DNA of 55,965 nucleotides from Parachlorella kessleri. Taxonomy: Eukaryota; Chlorophyta; Trebouxiophyceae; Chlorellales; Chlorellaceae. The position numbers and the translations under genes are program-made. The DNA is taken from NCBI GenBank assembly GCA_001598975.1, contig BBXU01001008.1, positions 1-55,965 on the forward strand, in the 5' to 3' direction. Below, one piece after another: positions 34,056 to 44,100 of the stretch (its first letter is position 1; every line of letters begins with the position of its first letter). The notes beneath the pieces are model-generated. The model was given only the letters and a program-made list of their open reading frames with translations. It searched no databases and was not told the origin of the DNA.

Positions 34056-37000
34056 TCAGATGCTGACATACCCATGCTGCAGTATAAATATGAGCACGGC
34101 GGTGAGGTTGTAAGCCAGGAACGTTACAGCAAGGGAGGTCATGTCTATCACATGAGCCAGGTACTCAGCATAGCGCTCATCCTCATCCATGCTGCCCGAC
34201 CACCCAGTGGTCAGCCGCTGCAAGGCCGAGGGCCGAGACAACCCCGCTGTCCTGGCAGCACCGCCGCCCGTGTCGCTGCCAGCCCTGTTATTGCATCCCT
34301 GTAAAAGCAAGGGAGGGATCCCCTGGCTCTTATCCACCCAGGTAAGCCTTAGGTAAAGCTTCATGCAAGCAGCATGCACGTTCACACCTGTCCTTCCCCC
34401 ACATGCCCAAACTTGCCGCTGGTACGCCTAGCAGTACGCTGGGTGTACAGCCTCTCCCACATGCCCTGTGTACCACCACCATCAGCATGGGTTGGAGGCC
34501 ATTAGGCTGCAATTTTGACCTGGCCCCGCACATAGGGATCACATGCCCTGCCACGGCAGGGCTAGCAGCATGCAGCATGACCCTATCTTATGCCAGCAAG
34601 GCCGGCAGTGGCTTGTGGCTCCCCAGCCAGCCCAAGCCAGCAGTGCCGCATACCGCCTATTGGAAGGCCGGGGTTGACTGGGAATGGCAACGGGTGCTGC
34701 TGTGCACCGCTCGGGCAGCACAGTAGGACAGTGTCCCAGCCGGGGTGTCAACCACCCCAAAAGTTATGCTCTCCTGCTGATGTTGATAGATTTCAAGCCG
34801 CTCAAATCTAGTGCCTCTTTTGTCAGTTGTCTACTCACTGCTCCCCGCCACGGTGTCATCCACCGCGCCATCGGCTTGCGTTTGGCCGTAGGCATGGACC
34901 ACTCTCCCTGTCCAAGGTTGGCGCCTGCCACCTGGGTCACACCCCTCCCCTCCCCTGCTTCGACTGCCGCGGCTTCGCTCTCAGGCCCCGCCGGCGGCGG
35001 CGCTGACATGGCTGCACCCGCCAGTGCAGCCTCCCGGAACGGCGTCGGCATGCTGTCTTGCGGTGCGACCGCCTCGAAACGGACCGTCGTGGCTGACGGT
35101 ACGGGAGAGGCAGGCAGGGAAGCGGCGCTGCCCACGCTTTTGGCCTCTGAGCCGGCGCCGCTGAGGTTACGAGGCAGTGCGCCGCTCTTGCCGGCGTCGG
35201 AACCAGCGCCGCTGAGGTTGCGGGGCAGCCTGGCTACGCGGGTCAGGTGCCGCTGCCGGGCCTCCTGGCGGTGCTGCAGCAGCCGCAGGCATGACAGTTT
35301 GATGTGTCAGAAAAGATAGAACAAGTCTTGGCTTTATAGGCTCGGCTTGAGGGCAGCTGCAGTCGGGCATCTTGACGGTGCTGCGGCAGGCGCATGAGCA
35401 GGCTGTGGTCTAGCTGTACTAGAGTGAGACTTGAAATCCTAGGGCAAAACCAGGCAGTGATGCTAGCGAAGGGCCATGCAAGGAATGTGCGCCCTGGGCC
35501 GGCTACCACTCAGCTGCTATGGGTAAGTACGACCGAGCATGGGTGTCTCCCAGCATGGGAAGGGTCCCTGTACAGGAACCCACAGCCAGTGAAGCGCATT
35601 GTGACAACTATACTTCGCAACCACCTCCGAGGCCCACCTTTTGCCTCTCCCGCTTGCGTTTCCAGATGGTGATGTGGAAAACAACGATGCTCTCAATAGC
35701 AATCAGCCCAAAGAGCACGTATGTGGCCAGGACCAGCTGCTGGGAGGGGATGATGTAGCTGGAGTATGGCTGGCGGGTGGCAACCACAAACTGCAGCAGA
35801 AGAGAGTATGCACAGTTCAGGTCTTTGGAAGCCTGCTAGGGACACCGTAATGCACACGTTAGACATGTAGCTGAGCAGCGCTGAGAGTCCACACATCACA
35901 CAGTGGTGAAGACATCTGGGGGGTTACAAAAGGCATCACCCAAATCCACTATAATACAAGCAATCAGCAAACTAGCCAGACACGACGCATCTACGGCACT
36001 GTCTGCTGCTGTGGGAAGCGTTATTGATTGATTGATTGATTGATTCAGCAAACTCCACACAGCCCAGCCCCACCCAGCAAGGCCGCATGCTGCAGTATTA
36101 TACAACGACATCCAGAGCTTGCCGGGTACATAGCTGCTGCACCCCCGGCCTGCAGTGCGTACCTGGATTGCAGTCAGCGACAGGAACAGCGTGACGATGA
36201 CCTGCAGCCTCTGGGCCAACTCCGACTTGTCCAGGAAGAACACGATGAACCCCAGCCAGGCGCACAGCGTGATGGGCAGCACCTGCAAGCGTGCGCGGCA
36301 ACCCTCCAATCACCCTGGACAAGGCAGCAGCCCGCCTGTCAGGTCCGGGGAAGGCTTGTCGAAGCCAGGTCATGCATGCACACAGCTGGTGGGGGGCATT
36401 GCTCGGGAGCACTGCAGCGCCATGCGCCAGCTGGAAATGGCTGATGAGTCCGCAGCATGATTCCAGGTGCTTCGCGCATGCTGCAGGCACTGAAACAGCG
36501 CCTTGGGCATGTCCAACCGTCTATATTCAAGACATACATCGAGGCAGCACCATACACCAGTCGTGCTGTGGTGAGATGGTGCCAAGTGCAAGGGTGCACC
36601 CCGCCAACTCACACTGTAGATGAGGTGGTAGCTCCAGAAGCGCTGTATGCGGATGTAGATTGCAAAGACTTGGTCGTAGTTGCCCAAAAAGGGGTTGAAG
36701 GTGCCCGGCACCGTCGGCTTCAGTGGCAGGGGGTCTCGAGGGTCAGATGGGACCGTGGAAAACTCCTGCAGGAGCCAGGGGCAGGTGTGATTGTGAAGGC
36801 CTAGCTGGAAGTGCCCACACGGGGTTGTTAATGCCAGGCATGGGTGAGTGGCTTAACAGAGTGGGTCTTTGGGGGTTCATACCGCATTTCGGGGACCCTA
36901 GGAGGATATGAACAAGGGGGCTGAAGCCACAACAAGTGCTGGGCAAGACCACCTGAGCTGAGGTCAGAGGCAGGCTCAGACAGTTGAATGGTCCTATAGG

Positions 37001-39170
37001 GTGCATGCTTCCAAAACACAGCCAGCATGAGCCGGGACACTATCTACCCATGGACTGTGTAAACTCCTCAATCCATCCATCAACTTTGAAGTGCACCGCA
37101 TCCCTGCCTCACTCACGTCGAACCACGCCGCCTTGTCAACTTGGTTGTCAGCGGTGAACCTGATCTCAGTCACGGACCACTCCGAAGCGTCGTCGCCCGA
37201 GCCCACAGAGTACATCTGCAGCCAGGACAGGCGCGCGCCAACAATGGAGCGCTCTGTCCAGGTACCTTAAGAAGTCCACCTTTGGGGTTAGCAGTCTCCC
37301 CATCCTGGGATTCCAATGTGCACCAGCGGAGTACATCTGCAGCCAGGTTGTCATGCACTTTTAGCGCAGGGTGGAGGGTGCACTGTCTGAGTTTCTTTCC
37401 TACCTCTACTCAGTCAGTTGAATGACAGCCCCCAGCCTGGCATTCCAGTGCGCAAAACACTCGCGCCCACCTTGGTGCCTCCGCTGGAGAAGTGCACGTT
37501 CATCCTCGGCCGGCTGTCTGGCGTGGTGTCCAGCAAGTCCATCTGCACTCAGGTCAAACCGCTAGGTGTCACACGTGCAAATTAGATGCAGGCACATGGG
37601 GCACACCTTCCCCAAGAACACCACAGCTCTTTGCGTGCCGCAGCAAAGCCCTGTCCCATTCCCATCACGGAGCCAGCCTCCACGGTGGTCGCCCATGACT
37701 GCTACTGTGTTGACCCTATTGTTGACAATCTGGAGTCAGCCAGCATGCACAGCGCACGCAGGGCTGGGTGGGCTGGCAGCAGCCTACAGCATGTGCACAC
37801 CTCTATTAGGAGCTCAATTTCATCGAACGGAAACTTCCTGAAGTCCATCGGCTGCAGGGGCAGCAGAGAAGCCCTGTCACAGCACTGGTGCATAGTGTCA
37901 TCAAACCGGACGGGATGCCACAAAGCAAACTCCCATCGGCTTGCGGGCCCCTGGCACACTGCCCTGTAAGTGGTTAGCACCTGGTAGTAGGTGCCGTGGA
38001 TGTAGCTGACCCAAAGCACAGAGTTGTTGGGCGGTGGGATGGCGTAAATCTCCCACCCCACCTCACGGTCCTGCAGAAACCTGCAAGTGCCAGGAGACAT
38101 GGGTCATCCATCAGCATCGGCACAGATGCTGGGCCTCCATTTCGCGCTCGCAGCAGCCCAGGGAACTTGAATAGTGGGCCGTGCCCAGCAGCATGAAGTC
38201 CATGCTGCCCCACGTCGCAAATAGCGCCTGCCGTGTGAGGGATCCGGGGGGCACCGGTGTTACCCACCCGTAAGCATTGCGGAAGAAGAAGCTGGGCAGG
38301 TAGATGCCGTCACAGCAGCCCGCACCCCTGCCATTAGCCTTGTTAGTGCAGGGCTTGTCGCAGGTTTCTGCAAGGTAGGATGCTGGGAAGGTGACGTTGC
38401 ATGGCGAAAGCAGAGAGCAAACGCATGTTTTGAGTAAGCAGATAGCAACAGGCATGCTTGGCTCCTCAACCTATGCTTGAGACTGCCACGGCTGCTGCAG
38501 GGAATGAATCTTGCACAGTAAACCACTCACTCTCTCCTCTCAACACCGCCAGGGTGTTGTTGGTGACTTTCTCCGCAGCACTGGTATCATTCCACGTGAT
38601 GTAAAAATACAGGATGCTCTCATGTCTGTAGTTGAAACAGTCCACCTCAAGCAACCGGTCCAAGTAGACCGAGACAAAGATATCCCTGTACAGCAGCAGT
38701 CAGCAGGGCGGGGCTTATACGCTGAACTCGCACTCGAATAACCAAGCCCACCCAGTTACTGCATGCGGTGCTCAGTGCTGGCAATTTGCGCTGCATGTCT
38801 GTAAGTAGGCTCCTGCCCACAAAGCACAATGCTTGGCTGGAGTTGCAGGCACAACGCTGCAAAGGTTGCTGCATGGATATGGTGCACATACCCCCACCCT
38901 TGCTCACTTGGTAGAAGAGTGGGGAATGTTCTGGCCCTTGAGGGGACTGCAGTGCATGACAAGGGTGGGTGTTGAGCAACATGTTGCTGTACAGTCAGGC
39001 CACAATTGGCTGTAACAAGACCCTGGCGGACTCGAGTGTGCCCAAAAGGACAGGCAGTTGGCAGCTCCACCTCCCTAGGAGGTCCGCTCCAACGCTGCTG
39101 ACCTGTCCTGCTGTCCAATGACGCCTCCTAGGCACCCTAATAGTAGTGTTGCTAAGAGGAACGCCCGCAT
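34056..39170 (-). CDS. Pentameric ligand-gated ion channel (Cys-loop/Pro-loop superfamily), 13 exons, 607 aa
   Basis: Exons (minus order): 39170-39103, 38946-38908, 38685-38531, 38382-38268, 38080-37960, 37851-37801, 37542-37471, 37215-37117, 36765-36613, 36282-36163, 35790-35638, 35273-34839, 34298-34056; 1824 nt in frame. A signal peptide (MRAFLLATLLLGCLGG) leads into strand beta-1 (SVYLDRLLEVD), loop A (YITWND), YLPSFFFRNA, then DFRKFPFDEIE, the FPFD signature of the family. M1 begins VLPITLCAW (292). M2 is RLQVIVTLFLSLTAIQ (316-331) with T at 6', L at 9' and Q at -1'. M3 is about 347-373. A basic, Ala/Pro-rich cytoplasmic loop and M4 (MTSLAVTFLAYNLTAVLIF) end the protein. The canonical Cys-loop cysteine pair is absent. 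Exon 4 has a Cys-rich insert. It should form a surface cation or anion channel; the ligand and selectivity cannot be read from sequence. Boundaries of exons 4 and 5 have near-equal alternatives (38367; 38070). Confidence 0.87.
35371..35400 (-). repeat. Decoy copy of channel exon 12 acceptor
   Basis: A copy of the exon-12 acceptor (true edge at 35,273) lies 107 bp upstream in the intron, with its edge at 35,380. The intron side keeps TCATGC...CTGC-GCAG and the exon side keeps HRQDAR against HRQEAR. The decoy frame does not lead to the M3-M4 loop. Confidence 0.55.
36023..36045. repeat. (TTGA)n microsatellite
   Basis: About six TTGA/TGAT units lie in the channel intron between the M2 and M3 exons. 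Confidence 0.9.
37318..37345 (-). repeat. Decoy copy of channel exon 8 acceptor
   Basis: TGGCTGCAGATGTACTC is present twice on the minus strand: at the true exon edge (37,215) and 121 bp upstream in the intron (edge at 37,336). After about 15 exonic bases the decoy diverges. Confidence 0.6.
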
Positions 39171-39497
39171 GGGAGCTTGGGGAGCTGTTAATGGAACGCC
39201 TTCTAGCTAGGTCTGCTGCAACAACCGCATGCTCAGAATCGAAGCAGTCTGGGTCATGAACATGAGCATGCTGTGGAACGATCCTCAGGCAAATCTTGCT
39301 GTTGGAGCTCCAGCGGCAAAATATTGAGGCAGCGCACGTGATCACCACACTTGGACCGTCCAAGGAAGCGTGCCTTGAAAGCAAGATCTCGCCCATCCTG
39401 TCGTCTCCAGTGCACTATCAACTTTTGCAGGCAGCCAGGTGCCAACCTGGGATCGAGGGGCACAAGAAAACAGGCCTCTAGGGCAACGTGTGGAGAC
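39171..39497. promoter_or_regulatory. Divergent promoter region, channel / Ala-Pro protein
   Basis: These 327 bp separate the start codons of two divergent genes that both begin with a signal peptide. No TATA box or repeated motif stands out. Shared regulation is possible and is inference. Confidence 0.4.
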
Positions 39498-40225
39498 ATG
39501 GCCACCACTTGCTGCGGCAGCGGCATGGGCTGGACTTTGGCCGTCACTGTCCTCCTGTGCTGCCTAACCAGCCATGCAAGGTGAGGGCATGACGGAGGGG
39601 CACAAAGTTCAGAGAATCAGGTTGAAACCATACCACCTGGCCCATGTGCTGGCTACCTGCACTGTTTAAGCTGTTGGGTGCAGTGCTGCCACCTTACAAA
39701 GCCACCATGACCATTGTGCATGGCCTGCTGGAGAAAGAGTAACAGCTAAGGTGCCCCTACCAGGCAGTGCTTGCATATGGCAGCTTCCTGGGCAGCTCCC
39801 AGGCCTCACCTTGGGGTTGGTCTGTGCCCTGCAGTTGCCAGTCTTCCGCCGCCCTCATGCGGCGTGCTCCATCCATGGAGAGAGCGCCCCGCGCACCAGC
39901 CATGGCTGTGGCCCTGGCCAGGCTGGCCACCCCTTCAGCTGAGTCAGGTGTGAGAAAACCCATGGAACCAGCTCCAGCTCGCCTGGCGCCCTCGCCTAAG
40001 CCGCCAGCCAAGCCTGCCGCCCCCTCTTCTGAGGGTGCCCCAAAGCCAGCTGGCCCCCGCTTCTCTGGGCCCCAGTTCCAGCGCACCACCACCGACGGGG
40101 CAGCCAGGCCTGAAGGCCCCTCCCCGGAGCGGGTTGCAAGGGCACCTGCAGTCTTCCGCCTCCCTGCTCCTGCCACTGAGGTTGGTCCAGCTGTCATCGT
40201 TGTTGGCTTGGCAGGAGTTCTCTAA
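39498..40225 (+). CDS. Small secreted Ala/Pro-rich protein, 157 aa
   Basis: Two exons, 39498-39580 and 39835-40225 (stop TAA), join in phase 2 with a GTGAGG donor and a CCTGCAG acceptor; total 474 nt. The N-terminus (GWTLAVTVLLCCLTSHA) is a clear signal peptide. The mature part is about half Ala, Pro, Ser, Arg and Lys, with many AP, SP and PA pairs (for example APSPKPPAKPAAPSS), the pattern of arabinogalactan/Hyp-rich wall proteins. The last 13 residues (GPAVIVVGLAGVL) are hydrophobic, so a GPI-anchor signal is possible. No known domain is seen. The gene diverges from the channel gene and converges on RRP12. The second exon has no in-frame stop over 391 nt and the junction is in frame, which supports it. 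Function unknown. Confidence 0.6.
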
Positions 40226-41187
40226 GTCAATGCCCTGTGCTGCCCTGTGCATCAGTCTCTCACGGAAAGTCGCTCCTGTATGCCTGCCTACTTGCCTTTC
40301 CACGTACCTTGTTTGCTGCGCCTCAAGTAGCTGGGTGAAGACAGGTAGCGCGGTTGCACTTTCTGCAGGGGCGGGGCATCCCTGAGAGGCAGCCAGGAGG
40401 CGCCATCGCCAGGTGTGTCATCACGGGCACCTGTGGCGACGGTGCAGATGGTGGGACCAGGAAGTGAATGATATCCCCTGGCAATGTGCTTGTTGGCGCT
40501 CGCTGAGGAAGATAGCACCCAGTACTGTGGCACCAGCGCAGACGTCTGCGTTTTGGGATTGGCACTGCAAGGCACAGGTGTACCTGGCTTCCCTGCGCTC
40601 CACCATGTGATGAATGAACTCAGCAAACTGATATTCTGCTAGGCTGCCCTAATAACATCATGGGCATGTCTGGGCCTCGGTATGAAGAAGCTTTATGAAG
40701 ATGATCATAACTCGAAAGAACGGGTTGAGCTGTTTCTCGTCAGATGAGTTTCGTACCTGGAGTCGGAACCTCCCCTGAACGAACATTGTCCATGTGATTA
40801 ATAGCGCTTACATCCTCTGTCGCAGCCCAGGACGATTCTGGGCCATATAACGGTAGTCTCAAGACTACAGATGTCCAAAAGACGCATACAGTCCACTTTG
40901 CAAGTGCCAGGTCAGTGCCTTCATAGCCCGGGTAGCCACCTCTCATACATACTGAAGCACCCAGACTGTATTGCTTAAAGAAGCTCCGCTGACAGGACTT
41001 TGGCACAGGCAAACCCCCATGTATAATACAGCTACAGCACATGCAGCAAGTGCCACAAGCGTGTCACTGCTTAACCCCCCCTGCACAAAGACCAGCAACA
41101 GACCCAACAAACCCCACCAGCCACCAACCGAGTTCAAAGCACAGGCAGCAGCAAGCACACTCCAGTTATCACCCCCCACCAACAGGC
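40226..41187. other. Intergenic between two convergent genes, nothing recognised
   Basis: This should hold the 3' UTRs of the Ala/Pro-rich gene and of RRP12. Only short frames occur and I see no repeat or RNA gene. Confidence 0.5.
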
Positions 41188-44100
41188 CTATGTCTTTGCG
41201 CGCTTGGCCTTGCGGCCCTTGGCTGCCCCGTCCTTGGCGGCCGCAATGATCTTCTCCAGACCCTTCTGGGCGCCCTTGCTCTTCTGCTGCCGACGGTTGA
41301 GCATCTTACGGTCCAGGGGCCAGTAGGCGTACGGCTCCACGCCGCTGCTGCCCTTCACGTCCCCGCCTGCATAGGGGAGACCGCCCGCACCTTGAACTCC
41401 CAGCTGCTGAGAAGCCACCAGCTGAGCCTCCCTTTCCAAGGTGCAGCAACCTCGCCCCCCAATTCTGCAAGGTCCTCAGCTGACCTCCTGCCAGGAGGCA
41501 TGCATAAGTTTTCCGCCATCTGACAAAGCAATGCTGCCTTCTAGCAGCCTGGCAAGCCAAAGACAGACCACAGACCAGTCCAACCCTGAGCATTGCAAGA
41601 CCCCGGCCCGCCACGCCCACCTGTCCCCTTCTTCTTGGCCCGGAAGCGGTCGCCGCTGTGCTGCATGCCGCGCTCCCGCCCCCGCTGCTGCTCGCTCCTG
41701 GCGGACCTGCCTCCAGCGGACTTGGCTGACCTGGCGCCCAGGTACTTGCCGCCAAGCGTCTTGGCGCCTGCTGACTTGGCGCCGAGGGATCGGTTGCCCA
41801 GGGAGGCCGCGATAGAGGGCGCCAGCGCCACAGATTTGGCGCCCTTAAGCGCCAGCGACAGGCCTGGACGACAAGGGAGGGAAGGTGGGCCATGTGATAT
41901 CCTGCAGAATGGCCCAATCACTGGCCAGCGGCAATTGAAAAGGCAGGCAGGGAAGCATGCATGTGGTGCAACTACTGCAGCAATACCCTGTCGGATATTC
42001 TGCAAGCCTCGGGCCTGGGTCACAACAATTGGCCTGTGCTGCAACCTACGCTGGATGCTCCCATCCCCTCACTGTGCTAGCAACAATGTTGTTTGGCCGA
42101 CTCTCACCACCCACCGGTGAAACCCTTGAGGTCCTCAAAGTCTGAGTCATCCTCGTCAAATCCGTGGTCATCCCGCTTGCGCTTGCCCCCCTTCACCTTC
42201 TCCTCCTGCTCACGAAGGCAGTGTGGCGAAAGAGCAAGCTTTGTTAGTAAGTATCTCCCACGTCAAGGGGTCAGCAACACAGGCTGCCATGCAGTTTCCA
42301 AATCAAGGTCGCTGCCATCCCTCTAAAGTTATTGAGACCTGTGTGCCGGTCATAGCCCAGAGGGGCGGCAGACGCCCCGGATACATGGCGCGGTCAGAAA
42401 CGTAGCATGGCACAGCAGTAGCAAGGCTTGCAGACATCGGGGGAGCGGGGAGCACAGCCGGTGGGTGGGTCAGCAGCTAGGCCAGTGGCCGGTCTCAGCA
42501 GTGGGGTAAGACCCCGGGCTCAGCCTTCAACGAGGAATTAGCTTGGCTCATCACCCCCACCCGACAGCCAGCAGCGCAGGAGCCACCTCATGCAACACGG
42601 AGTGATTGCACATGAAGGGCCCATGCAGCCGTGCGTAACTGTCAGGCCATGAACCTCTCCGCCACACATGCACGACCCACCCACCAGGCGCCCATGCAAG
42701 CCGCCGCACCAACACCATACAAGCCTTGCCTGGTCTGCAACCCGCCCACCTTGATGACCATCCTGCCGGCACCATCCCGCTCAAAGTCGTCCCCGCCTTC
42801 ACGGCTACTGGCAGGCGCCCTTCCAGCAGCCACACGCGCCAGCTGCACTCCAACACCAACGGGGAAGGGATGCTCAGCCAGTAACTCCTCCCCACTTTTA
42901 GTGGCAAACGTCCTTCTAGCATGATTTAGGCGAAGAGCAAGGCAGGCTCGTGTGTCCCCGATGCGGCCTCCTGAAATACACCGACAAGAGTCCAGCGAAA
43001 GCATAGCAGCAATGCATGGTTGCCGGTGGTGGTGACACAACCACAGTATTGGATACTCCACCAGATACCCCACCTTCCTGGAGACGTCCATGTCCAGCAG
43101 GTCCACCGGCTTAGCAATGCATTGTTGCTAGGGATAGTACACGGCAACAGCACCGGATCCGCCACCAGATACCTTACCTTCCTGGAGACGTCCATGTCCA
43201 GCAGGTCTACCGGCTCAGCGCTCTGGGAGGCGGGAAGCCGCCCCGCTGGCTGCCGCCTGCCGCCGCGCGACGGCGCCGCTGACTGCCGCCCTACTGGCGC
43301 ACCCAAGCTTGGCGGCATGTCAGTAGTCGCCTCAACAGCCAGGAAGAGCCAGTCTCAGTCAGGGTGACACTTGGCAGGCTGTCCGGCTTGTGAGCGCATG
43401 CACTGCTGGCTTGATCCGTTCGCTTGTCACATGGCATCATTGCTCACCCCAGGTGTCCCAGCATAATAGCAAACCCCTCAAGTTTGCCAGTCATGTCGGG
43501 TACCGACCCGGAGTTGCGCACGGGCTGCCTGAGTGCCGGTGCCAGCCCTACCTGCAGTCTTGGCCGTCTTGCCAGAGGCAACCGTGCCGGCATCCTCGCC
43601 CTCCTCGTCTGCACACAACAGCACGCAGTAGACTAGTACCTAGCAGCACCTCGTCAACACGTCACACAGTCCTGCCACGACATAGCAGCAGCATAGCGCC
43701 ACAACATTGCATGGAGCGGTGCCAGTCACCCCCAACAACTCATGCGGCGGCGCTCGCCAGCAGAAGCCAGCCAGCCACACTGCAGTCCCGTGGCCACGCG
43801 GAGGGACGAGCGACCCACCTGAGAACACTCCCTCGTCCCAGTCGCCAGTGCGCGCCGTCTTGGCCTGGGTCTGCGCCCCCCGCGACGTGCGGCTGCGAGT
43901 CTCCTCCGCCTCCTCCCAGTCCATCTGCACGAGCAGCACAGGCAGCCACCGCGCCCCAGGACTGTCAACACTGTGCAGCGGGCGCGACGTTGGAGCACCC
44001 CCTGTGACACGCGCAAGCCCGGGCCGGCCTGAGCCTGAAGAGACCCCTCGCTTGCCAGGGACTGCCTGCCCGCCATGCAGTGTGGCCAGCATGAGGTGGC

